This document shows positions 34,806-42,430 of a stretch of DNA of 64,000 nt, in pieces. Where the stretch lies: assembly GCA_930633495.1 (NCBI GenBank), contig CAKNFJ010000001.1:496001-560000 (forward strand), read 5' to 3'. Positions within the stretch are counted from its first letter, which is position 1. The number at the start of each line of letters is the position of its first letter. This DNA is from Hyphomicrobiales bacterium (GTDB lineage: Bacteria; Pseudomonadota; Alphaproteobacteria; Rhizobiales; Beijerinckiaceae). A model generated the notes under the pieces. The model was not told where the DNA came from. It ran no database searches and worked only from the letters and a program-made list of their open reading frames with translations. Both the position numbers and the translations under genes were made by a program.

Positions 34806-35545
34806 GCCCGGTTCTCGAAGTCCACGACCTGCACAAGGCCTTCGGCGGCATCAAGGCCGTGAACGGCGTCTCCTTCTCGGTGAAGGAGGGTGAGATCCTC
34901 GGCATCATCGGGCCGAACGGTTGCGGCAAGTCGACCCTGTTCAACTGCATCCTCGGCCAGCTCGAACCGACGCAAGGCGCGGTGAAGCTCGACGGCCGCG
35001 ATGTCACCAATATGCGCCCGTCCGCGCTCAACCGGCTCGGCGTCAGTCGCACCTTCCAGCTGCTGCAGGTCTTCCCGGAACTCTCGGTGCGCGAAAACCT
35101 GATCCTCGCGGGCCAGGAGCATCAGGGCTCGATGCTCGGGCGGCTATTCGGGGCGCGCGATGCCGGGCTGTCGGAGAAGGCCGAGCAGATGATCGGCTTC
35201 TTCAAGCTCGGCCATCTCGCCGAGGCCAAGGCCGGCGGCCTGTCCTATGGCCAGCAGAAGCTGCTCGACGCGGCCATGGCCTTCATGGCCGGCCCGCGCC
35301 TCGTGCTGCTCGACGAGCCGGCCGGCGGCGTGAACCTCACCATGCTGGGCGATCTCAAGGAGCGGCTGCGCGCGATCAATACCGAACAGGGCGCGACCTT
35401 CGTCGTGATCGAGCACAACATGGATTTCGTGATGTCGCTCTGCACGCGCGTGATCGTGCTCGCCGAGGGCAAGGTTCTGGCCGAAGGCACGCCGGCCGAG
35501 GTCCGCGCCAACCCGGCCGTGATCGAAGCTTATCTGGGGCATTGA
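34802..35545 (+). CDS. ABC transporter ATP-binding protein, LivG type
   Basis: A 247-residue cytoplasmic ATPase. Walker A is GPNGCGKST (near residue 37), the signature is LSYGQQK, Walker B is LVLLDEPAGGVN, and the C-terminal segment VIEHNMDFVMSLCTRVIVLA is of the LivG type. It overlaps the LivM stop by four bases. A family B repeat (35572-35729) separates it from the LivF partner gene. Confidence 0.95.
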   Translation: MSPVLEVHDLHKAFGGIKAVNGVSFSVKEGEILGIIGPNGCGKSTLFNCILGQLEPTQGAVKLDGRDVTNMRPSALNRLGVSRTFQLLQVFPELSVRENLILAGQEHQGSMLGRLFGARDAGLSEKAEQMIGFFKLGHLAEAKAGGLSYGQQKLLDAAMAFMAGPRLVLLDEPAGGVNLTMLGDLKERLRAINTEQGATFVVIEHNMDFVMSLCTRVIVLAEGKVLAEGTPAEVRANPAVIEAYLGH

Positions 35546-35571
35546 GCGCAATGGGAACCGCAGCTCGCACT

Positions 35572-35729
35572 CCCCTCCCCCTTGTGGGGAGGGGTCGGGG
35601 ATGGGGGTCGACGTGGAGCGCGCGCCGTATCCGGACAGAGCCCGCCCGCAAGTCCAGCGCCGCATTTTCCAGCCGCGTACCAAGCCAGACCACCCCCACC
35701 CCTATCCCCTCCCCACAAGGGGGAGGGGG
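35572..35729. repeat. 158-bp hairpin-ended element, family B copy 2
   Basis: Same ends as the copy at 32742: CCCCTCCCCCTTGTGGGG... at the left and CCCCACAAGGGGGAGGGG at the right, with an unrelated middle. It lies between the LivG- and LivF-type genes, making this the second interruption of the same operon. Confidence 0.85.
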
Positions 35730-35771
35730 AGCGCCTCGTCGACCATCGTCCCCGCACATTCGAAGGGCTGC

Positions 35772-36512
35772 ATGATGACGACCCCCATCCTCGAACTCGA
35801 CGGCGTGGTCGGCGGCTATGGCGCCATGACCATCCTGAACGGCACCAGCTTCGCGGTGAAGCGCGGCGCGATCACCACCGTCATCGGGCCGAACGGCGCC
35901 GGCAAGTCGACCGTGTTCAAGGCGATCTTCGGCCTGCTCAAGCTGCGCGAAGGCCGCATCCGCTTCGACGGGCGCGACATCACCGGCTGGAACCAGCGCA
36001 AGCTGCTCGAAGCCGGCATCTGCTATGTCCCGCAGGGGCGCAACATCTTCGCGGAGCTCTCGGTGCGCCACAATATCGAGCTCGGCACGGTCGCCGCCGG
36101 TTCCGGTATCACCGACATGCCCCGGCGGCTTGAAGCGGCACTCGACCGCTTCCCGGCGCTTCGGCGGAAAGCCGACCAGCAAGCCTCGACCCTGTCCGGC
36201 GGCGAGCAGAAGCAGCTCGAAATCGTGCGTGGCCTGCTGCTCGACCCCAAGCTCGTATTGATCGACGAACCCTCGATCGGCCTCTCGCCGCTCATGGTGC
36301 AGGAGACCTTCGGCATCCTGAAGGAGCTGCGCGCCAGGGGCGTCTCGATCCTGATGGTCGAGCAGAACGCGCGCTCGGCGCTGGAGATTTCGGACGAAGG
36401 GCTGGTGCTCGAACTCGGCCGCACGCGCATGCAGGGGCCGGCGGCGGAGATCCTGGCCGATCCGCGGATCGGCCAGCTCTTCCTCGGCGGTACGCTGACC
36501 GACGCGGCCTGA
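35772..36512 (+). CDS. ABC transporter ATP-binding protein, LivF type
   Basis: A 246-residue ATPase with Walker A GPNGAGKST, signature LSGGEQKQLEIVRGLL and Walker B LVLIDEPSIGLSP. The motif CYVPQGRNIFAELSV is typical of LivF. It begins MMTTPILELDGVVGGYGAM at the first of two adjacent ATG codons with GAAGGG upstream, just beyond the family B repeat; the frame stays open through the repeat, but that part is not conserved. Last gene of the transporter operon. Confidence 0.94.
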   Translation: MMTTPILELDGVVGGYGAMTILNGTSFAVKRGAITTVIGPNGAGKSTVFKAIFGLLKLREGRIRFDGRDITGWNQRKLLEAGICYVPQGRNIFAELSVRHNIELGTVAAGSGITDMPRRLEAALDRFPALRRKADQQASTLSGGEQKQLEIVRGLLLDPKLVLIDEPSIGLSPLMVQETFGILKELRARGVSILMVEQNARSALEISDEGLVLELGRTRMQGPAAEILADPRIGQLFLGGTLTDAA

Positions 36513-36523
36513 GAATCCTCCAT

Positions 36524-36628
36524 CGTCATTCCGGACAAGCCGCAAAGCGGCGCCGATCCGGAATCCATCGAAGGGCGTTGTGCTCTACGATGGATTCCGG
36601 GTCTGCGCTTCGCTTGCCCGGAATGACG
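36524..36628. repeat. 105-bp palindromic element, family C copy 2
   Basis: CGTCATTCCGG at the left and CCGGAATGACG at the right are exact reverse complements. Inside, GATCCGGAATCCATCG is mirrored by CGATGGATTCCGGGTC. It follows the LivF gene on the plus strand and precedes the alcohol dehydrogenase gene. Related to 15807-15939. Confidence 0.85.
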
Positions 36629-36712
36629 GCGAGGGGTTGCACCATTCCGCTTTGACAGCGGCGCCCTCTCCTGTCGGGATGGCGCCTGATCCCGAGACCG
36701 GAGCCTGCGTCC

Positions 36713-37837
36713 ATGAAGATTCGCGCCGCCGTCCTAAACGAAAGCCCGGTTGCGGCTCCCTATGCGCAGAGCCGCCCGCTGCGGATCGAGGAACTCGATC
36801 TCGCCCCGCCCGGCCGCGACGAGGTTCTGGTCAGGGTCCGCGCCGCCGGACTGTGCCATTCCGACCTCTCGGTCATCGACGGCAACCGCCCGCGCCCGGT
36901 GCCGATGGTGCTCGGCCATGAGGCGGCCGGCGAGGTCGTCGAGACCGGCGAGGGCGTCGATGATCTCAAGCCCGGCGACCGCGTCGTGATGGTGTTCGTG
37001 CCGTCCTGCGGGCATTGCGCGCCCTGCGCCGAGGGGCGCCCGGCCCTCTGCGAGCCCGGCAATGCCGCCAATGGGCGCGGCGAGATGCTCGGCGGCGGAC
37101 GCAGGCTCTCGACGCATGGCCAGCCGGTGCATCACCATATCGGCGTCTCGGCCTTCGCCGAACACGCGGTGATCTCGCGCCGCTCGCTGGTCAAGGTCGA
37201 GGCGGATATCCCGCATGAGATCGCGGCTTTGTTCGGCTGCGCCGTGCTAACCGGCGTCGGCGCGGCGGTGAACACCGCACGGATCAAGGCCGGCGAGACG
37301 GTCGCGGTGGTTGGGCTCGGCGGCGTCGGGCTTTCGGCCCTGCTGGGCGCCATCGCCTGCGGTGCCTCGCGGGTCATTGCCGTCGATCTCGCCGACGACA
37401 AGCTCGAACTGGCCCAGGCTTTGGGCGCTACCGATGCCTTCAACGCGGCCGCCCCGGATGTCGTCGAGGCGATCAAGCTGGCGACGAAGGGCGGCGTCGA
37501 TCACGGGCTGGAGATGGCGGGCTCGGTCAAGGCGCTCGACCTCGCCTACCAGATCACGCGGCGCGGCGGCACGACGACGACGGCAGGCCTCGCCAACCCT
37601 GCCCATACGCTGTCGCTCTCGCCGGTGCGGCTGGTCGCGGAGGAGCGGACGCTGAAGGGCTCCTATGTCGGCTCCTGCGTGCCCTCGCGCGACATTCCGC
37701 GCTTCATCGAACTCTATCAGCGCGGGCGGCTGGCCGTAGACAAGCTCTGGACCAGTTCGGGCAGCCTCGACGAGATCAACGAGGGCTTCGATGCGCTGAA
37801 CGAAGGCCGGACGATCCGGCACATCGTCAGGATGTGA
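36713..37837 (+). CDS. Zinc-dependent alcohol dehydrogenase
   Basis: Medium-chain NAD(P)-dependent alcohol dehydrogenase of 374 residues. Catalytic zinc ligands lie in GLCHSDLSV (Cys near 44) and MVLGHEAAGEV (His near 66). The structural zinc loop CGHCAPCAEGRPALC has all four Cys. The Rossmann motif is VAVVGLGGVGLSALLGA near residue 195. Substrate is not predictable: the class includes aliphatic, aromatic and glutathione-adduct alcohols. It is convergent with an aldehyde dehydrogenase gene across a family A repeat; the two enzymes could act in succession. Confidence 0.9.
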   Translation: MKIRAAVLNESPVAAPYAQSRPLRIEELDLAPPGRDEVLVRVRAAGLCHSDLSVIDGNRPRPVPMVLGHEAAGEVVETGEGVDDLKPGDRVVMVFVPSCGHCAPCAEGRPALCEPGNAANGRGEMLGGGRRLSTHGQPVHHHIGVSAFAEHAVISRRSLVKVEADIPHEIAALFGCAVLTGVGAAVNTARIKAGETVAVVGLGGVGLSALLGAIACGASRVIAVDLADDKLELAQALGATDAFNAAAPDVVEAIKLATKGGVDHGLEMAGSVKALDLAYQITRRGGTTTTAGLANPAHTLSLSPVRLVAEERTLKGSYVGSCVPSRDIPRFIELYQRGRLAVDKLWTSSGSLDEINEGFDALNEGRTIRHIVRM

Positions 37838-37864
37838 ATGGCAGCCATCATTCCAAGAAAAAGC

Positions 37865-38024
37865 GCGGGGAACCCCTCTCCTGTAAGGAGAGGGGCAGGG
37901 GCGAGGTGTCGGCCGTTGGATCAGTAGAGCACTGGCTTCACCGCAGCCGCGGTCAGGCCACAGCCTAAGCGTCCAACGGCCTACCCCTCACCCTGCCCTC
38001 TCCCTCCGGGAGAGGGTTCCCCGC
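37865..38024. mobile_element. 160-bp family A element without a gene (MITE-like)
   Basis: The left 50 bp (37865-37914) match the reverse complement of the right end of the DUF559 element at 49 of 50 positions. The right end (37978-38024) is a related inverted repeat with its own hairpin (CCCTCTCCC / GGGAGAGGG). The centre has an inner inverted repeat GGCCGTTGGA / TCCAACGGCC and a CACCGCAGCCGCGGT core. It lies between convergent adh and aldh genes. It looks like an internally deleted derivative of the DUF559 element. Confidence 0.75.
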
Positions 38025-38051
38025 GGTTCCGGCACCTCCCTCGTCGACCGC

Positions 38052-39485
38052 TCACCCGTGCTTGTGCACGATGGTCTTGGTCACCGCGAACTCTTCGAGC
38101 GCGATGAAGCCCTTCTCGCGGCCATGGCCGCTCTTGCCGGTGCCGCCGAAGGGCAGTTCGATGCCGCCGCCAGCGCCATAGCCGTTGATGAAGACCTGGC
38201 CGGCGCGGACGCGCTTCGAGACACGCTGCTGGCGCCCGCCATCCTTCGTCCAGACCGCAGCGACGAGGCCATAATCCGTGCCGTTGGCGGCCTTGATCGC
38301 GTCCTCCTCGTCGTCGAAGGGGAAGGCCGCGAGGACCGGGCCAAAGACCTCGTCCTGTTCCAGCCGGTTGCCGCGCGGCACCGGGCCGAACAGCGTCGGC
38401 TGGACGAAGAAGCCGCCATTCGGCACGCCCTGCGCGATCTGGCCCTGCGCGATCACCGGAATGCCGGCCTCGCGGCTCTGGTCGATGAAGCTCTGGACGC
38501 GGCCGCGCTGCTTGGCGTTGATCACCGGACCGCAATCGAGGTCCATCTCCGGCGTGCCGGCCTGCAGCTTGGAGAATTCCTTGGCGACGGCGGAGACAAC
38601 GTCGTCGTAGATCGACTTCTGCACGAGCAGGCGGCTGCCGGCCGAGCAGGTCTGCCCGGTGTTCTGGACGATGGCCTTGCAGGCGATCGGCACCAGCGCG
38701 TCGAGATCGGCATCCTCGAAGACGATCTGGGGCGACTTGCCGCCGAGCTCCAGCGTGCAGGGGATGAGATGCTCGGCGCAGGCGTGCTGCACCATCTTGC
38801 CGACTTCGGGCGAGCCGGTGAAAGACATGAAGCCGATGCCCTGATGGGCCGAGAGCGCCGCGCCGGCCTCATGACCGCGGCCGGCGACGATGTTGATCGC
38901 ACCGTCCGGGAAGCCGACCTCGCTGGCAAGCTCGGCAAGGCGGAAGGCGGTGGCACAGGCATCCTCCGCCGGCTTCAGCACCACCGCGTTGCCCATGGCG
39001 AGCGAGGCGGTGAGTGAGCGCCCGATCATTTGCGCCGGATAGTTCCAGGGCAGAATATGGCCGGTGACGCCGTGCGGCTCATGAATGACGCTGACGCTGT
39101 AGCCGTTGAGGAAGGGAATGACATGGCCGTGCACCTTGTCGGCCGCGCCGCCATAGAACTCGAAATAGCGGATGGTGGCGTCGATATCGGCGCGGGCCTG
39201 GGTCATCGGCTTGCCAGTGTCGCGGGCTTCGAGCTTGGCCAGCTCGTCGAAATGGTCCTGCACCTTGAGCGCCAGTTTCGAGATCAGGCGCCCGCGCTCG
39301 GCCGCCGTCAGCCTGCCCCAGGCGCCGTCGAAGGCGGCCCGCGCAGCCATCACCGCTGCGTCGATATCGGCGGCGTTGCCGCAGGCGATGCGGGCGAATT
39401 CCTCGCCGGTAGCCGGGTTCAGCTTGGCGATGGTTTCGCCAGTCTGGCCAGGGACATAGCGGCCATTGATGAAATGTTGATTCAT
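38052..39485 (-). CDS. Aldehyde dehydrogenase family protein
   Basis: NAD(P)-dependent aldehyde dehydrogenase, 477 residues. The catalytic Glu is in LELGGKSPQIVF near residue 246, and the catalytic Cys in QNTGQTCSAGSRLLV near residue 280. Also visible are the NAD-binding FTGSPEVGKMV and the C-terminal LPFGGTGKSGHGREKG. Closest in feel to betaine-aldehyde or 4-hydroxybutyraldehyde-type enzymes, but the substrate is not settled. GGGAG precedes the start. It lies 139 bases downstream of a glutathione S-transferase gene on the same strand and converges with the alcohol dehydrogenase. Confidence 0.92.
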   Translation of the reverse strand: MNQHFINGRYVPGQTGETIAKLNPATGEEFARIACGNAADIDAAVMAARAAFDGAWGRLTAAERGRLISKLALKVQDHFDELAKLEARDTGKPMTQARADIDATIRYFEFYGGAADKVHGHVIPFLNGYSVSVIHEPHGVTGHILPWNYPAQMIGRSLTASLAMGNAVVLKPAEDACATAFRLAELASEVGFPDGAINIVAGRGHEAGAALSAHQGIGFMSFTGSPEVGKMVQHACAEHLIPCTLELGGKSPQIVFEDADLDALVPIACKAIVQNTGQTCSAGSRLLVQKSIYDDVVSAVAKEFSKLQAGTPEMDLDCGPVINAKQRGRVQSFIDQSREAGIPVIAQGQIAQGVPNGGFFVQPTLFGPVPRGNRLEQDEVFGPVLAAFPFDDEEDAIKAANGTDYGLVAAVWTKDGGRQQRVSKRVRAGQVFINGYGAGGGIELPFGGTGKSGHGREKGFIALEEFAVTKTIVHKHG

Positions 39486-39624
39486 GTTCGCTCCCGATCA
39501 CTCAGGCCAGAGGCGCCGCCCCGGCGAAATCGGGCGCAAGCTGCCGGCTGACGGCTTCCGGCGCAAGCCGGCAACAGGCCGGGGCGCCCCGCAGCGGGCG
39601 CAGGGCCGGACGGACGGCACGGCC

Positions 39625-40251
39625 TCAGGCCGGCGCGGCAAAAGGTTGCGCGATGTCGCGGAAGACGGGCAGCGCCTCCAGCCCGGCGGCACAGGCAGCC
39701 AGCGACGGGATCGTGCGATCGCCGACCAGGCCCGGATGGGCTTCCCGGATGAAACGCAGCGCCACGGCCACGGCGATGTCGGCATGGGTCATCGCATCGC
39801 CGAACCAGAAGGGGCCGGCCCGGCCAGCCCTGTCGCCTTCGAGGGCGGCGAGCGCCGACAGGATCTGGCTGCGGCAGCGCTCGGCCCACACGGCCGAAAT
39901 CTCCTTGTGGAGCCGCAACTCGTAGAACAGGCTGACCGCCTTCTCGGCCGCCCCAATGGCAAGCGCCGCGATGCCCAGGACATGCCGGCGCGCCGGACCG
40001 GCAGGCGGACAGAGCGCCCGCTCGGGGCCCGCGAGTTCGTCGAGGCAGTCGATCATGCTGAAGCTGTCGAACAGCACCTCGCCGTCATCGAGCACCAGGG
40101 TCGGGACACGCATCAGCGGATTGAAGGAGCGGACCTGCTCGCCATCCGCGAAGACCGACCATGGCCGATGCTCCCAGGCCATGCCGTAAAGCGCCAGGGT
40201 GATGCCGACCCGCCGCACGAAAGGCGAGTCGTACTGGCCGATCAGGATCAT
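39625..40251 (-). CDS. Glutathione S-transferase family protein
   Basis: A 208-residue GST with a thioredoxin-like N-terminal domain (MILIGQYDSPFVRRVGITLA). The region includes FNPLMRVPTLVLDDGEVLFD with the cis-Pro, followed by SFSMIDCLDE. The helical C-terminal domain includes FWFGDAMTHADIAVAVALRF with the N-capping Asp. The active residue is probably Ser9 in YDSPF. Possible roles are detoxification or thiol-dependent catabolism. Same strand as the aldehyde dehydrogenase; divergent from the CpdB-like gene. Confidence 0.9.
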   Translation of the reverse strand: MILIGQYDSPFVRRVGITLALYGMAWEHRPWSVFADGEQVRSFNPLMRVPTLVLDDGEVLFDSFSMIDCLDELAGPERALCPPAGPARRHVLGIAALAIGAAEKAVSLFYELRLHKEISAVWAERCRSQILSALAALEGDRAGRAGPFWFGDAMTHADIAVAVALRFIREAHPGLVGDRTIPSLAACAAGLEALPVFRDIAQPFAAPA

Positions 40252-40363
40252 CGCAAACCTCGTTCATCATGTTTCGACACCGCAGCGGGCGACGCATCTT
40301 TCCCCTGTCACGGACTCGCCGCAATGCTACCGTCCTGCTCCGCGCGGAAAGCAGGAGCTGCAC

Positions 40364-42319
40364 ATGGCGCATGAACATCGTCTCGACCGTCGCCAGACAT
40401 TGAAGGCGGGAGCCGCGATGGTCGCCAGCGCCGCCCTGCCCGCCGTCGCCCAGGCCCCGGCGCGGCTGAAGCTGAGGGTGCTGGAAACCACCGACCTGCA
40501 CGTCAATATCGTGCCCTACGACTATTTCCGCGACGGCCCGGACGATACGGTTGGCCTCGCCAAGACCGCGAGCCTGATCAAGGCAGCGCAGGGCGAGGCG
40601 AAGAACAGCCTGCTCTTCGACAATGGCGACTTCCTGCAGGGCTCGGCGCTCGGCGACTATGTCGTCTACAAGAAGCGGCTCAAGGCCGGCGAAACGCACC
40701 CGATGATCGCGGCCATGAACACCCTGCCCTATCTCTGCGGGACGCTCGGCAATCACGAGTTCAACTACGGGCTGGAGTTCCTGGAGAACGGCCTCGGCAA
40801 AGCGGAATTTCCGCTGGTCTGCGCCAATGTCGAGCGCGTCGGCGGCGGGGCGCTGGTCGATGCCTGGCGACTGTTCGAGCAGAGCTTCGAGGATGACGCC
40901 GGCAACCGGCATGTGCTGCAGATCGGCGTGATCGGCTTCGTTCCGCCGCAGATCATGCAGTGGGACAAGGGGAACATCGAGGGCAAGCTCGTCGCCACCG
41001 ACATCGTCGACGCGGCCGAGAAGCACCTGCCCGACCTCCTCGACGCGCAGCCCGATCTCGTCATCGCGCTCTGCCATTCCGGCATCGCAGGGGGCCAGCG
41101 GCGCGGCATGGAGGAGAACGCCGCGCTGCATCTGTCGAAGGTCGACGGCATCGACGTCATCCTCACCGGCCATCAGCATCTGGTCTTCCCGGGCGGCAAG
41201 TCCTTCGACGGCATTCCCGGCGTCGACAACGTCAAGGGCGCGCTCAACGGCAAGCCGGCCTGCCAGCCCGGTTTCTGGGGCTCACATCTCGGGATCGTCG
41301 ATCTCGAGCTGGAGAAGCGCGGCGAACGCTGGAGGGTCGCGGACTTCAAGGTCGAGGCGCGGCCGATCTACGAGCGCACGCCCGAGCGCAAGATCGTGCC
41401 GAAGGCCGGGGCGGAGCCGGCCGTCCTCGCCGCGGTCAAGACCGATCACGAGGCCACGCTCGCCTATATGCGCGAGCCCGTCGGCAGCACCGCCTCGCCG
41501 ATCGATTCCTATTTCGCGCTGGTGGCGGACGATGCCTCGGTCCAGATCGTCGCCGAGGCCCAGATCGCCTATGCCAGGGAGCTGATGGCGCAGACGCGCT
41601 GGAAGAACCTGCCGGTTCTCTCGGCCGCCGCGCCGTTCAAGTCGGGCGGACGTGCCGGCCCCTCCTTCTACACCGACATCCCGGCAGGGCCGCTGGCGCT
41701 GAAGAACATCGCCGACATCTACCTCTACCCGAACACGGTACAGATCGTGAAAGTCACCGGCGCCGAAATCCGGGAATGGCTGGAGCGTTCGGCCGGGATC
41801 TTCAACCGCATCGATCCGGCGAAAACGGGCGAACAGCCGCTGATCAATCCGGGCTTCCCCGCCTTCAATTTCGACGTCATCGACGGCGTGACCTACCGGA
41901 TCGATGTCACGCAAGCCTCGCGCTACGACGGCGACGGCAAGCTCGTCGCGCCGGATGCGCACCGGATCCTCGACCTCTCCTTCCAAGGACAGCCGATCGA
42001 CGAACAGGCAAACTTCCTCGTCGCCACCAACAATTACCGCGCTTCCGGCGGCGGCAATTTTCCGGGGACGAAGACGACCGTCGTACTCGAGGCTCCCGAT
42101 CTCAACCGCGACGTCGTCGTCCGCCACATCATCGGCCACAAGACGATCGAGCCGAAGGCCGACGGCAACTGGTCGCTGGCACCGCTGCCGGCCGGCAGCA
42201 ACGTGACCTTCCTGACGGCGCCGGCCGCGGCCGGCAAGCTGCCGAACGGCCTCAAGGCGGTGCCAGTCGGGGAAACGGCGGAGGGCTTTGCCAAGTATCG
42301 GCTGGAATCCCCCACCTGA
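40364..42319 (+). CDS. cpdB: Bifunctional 2',3'-cyclic-nucleotide 2'-phosphodiesterase/3'-nucleotidase
   Basis: Periplasmic metallophosphoesterase that lets cells use nucleotides as phosphate or nucleoside source. About 651 residues: a Tat-type signal (DRRQTLKAGAAMVASAALPA), then a calcineurin-like domain with LETTDLHVN, FDNGDFLQGS, GTLGNHEFNYG, ALCHSGIAGG and ILTGHQH. A C-terminal 5'-nucleotidase domain (about 370-620) with VSAAAPFKSGG-like and NYRASGGGNFPG segments follows. The start at 40364 follows AGGAG and leads into the signal; the longer frame has no support. Twin-Arg export implies folding in the cytoplasm with its metals before transport. Confidence 0.92.
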   Translation: MAHEHRLDRRQTLKAGAAMVASAALPAVAQAPARLKLRVLETTDLHVNIVPYDYFRDGPDDTVGLAKTASLIKAAQGEAKNSLLFDNGDFLQGSALGDYVVYKKRLKAGETHPMIAAMNTLPYLCGTLGNHEFNYGLEFLENGLGKAEFPLVCANVERVGGGALVDAWRLFEQSFEDDAGNRHVLQIGVIGFVPPQIMQWDKGNIEGKLVATDIVDAAEKHLPDLLDAQPDLVIALCHSGIAGGQRRGMEENAALHLSKVDGIDVILTGHQHLVFPGGKSFDGIPGVDNVKGALNGKPACQPGFWGSHLGIVDLELEKRGERWRVADFKVEARPIYERTPERKIVPKAGAEPAVLAAVKTDHEATLAYMREPVGSTASPIDSYFALVADDASVQIVAEAQIAYARELMAQTRWKNLPVLSAAAPFKSGGRAGPSFYTDIPAGPLALKNIADIYLYPNTVQIVKVTGAEIREWLERSAGIFNRIDPAKTGEQPLINPGFPAFNFDVIDGVTYRIDVTQASRYDGDGKLVAPDAHRILDLSFQGQPIDEQANFLVATNNYRASGGGNFPGTKTTVVLEAPDLNRDVVVRHIIGHKTIEPKADGNWSLAPLPAGSNVTFLTAPAAAGKLPNGLKAVPVGETAEGFAKYRLESPT

Positions 42320-42430
42320 TCCTTGCGGAGCGTTGCGCCGAATACGCACACGCCCCGGGGAAAGCCTCACACCGTTCCTTAAGGATTTTTTACCGACACT
42401 CGTTCCGGAGACTGCGACGAGGCGTTCCCA

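Noticed and set aside
37865-38024. Intrinsic terminators at the ends of the short family A element
   Set aside because: The hairpins are strong but are not followed by a T-run on either strand, so they are listed as repeats; a terminator role is only a possibility.
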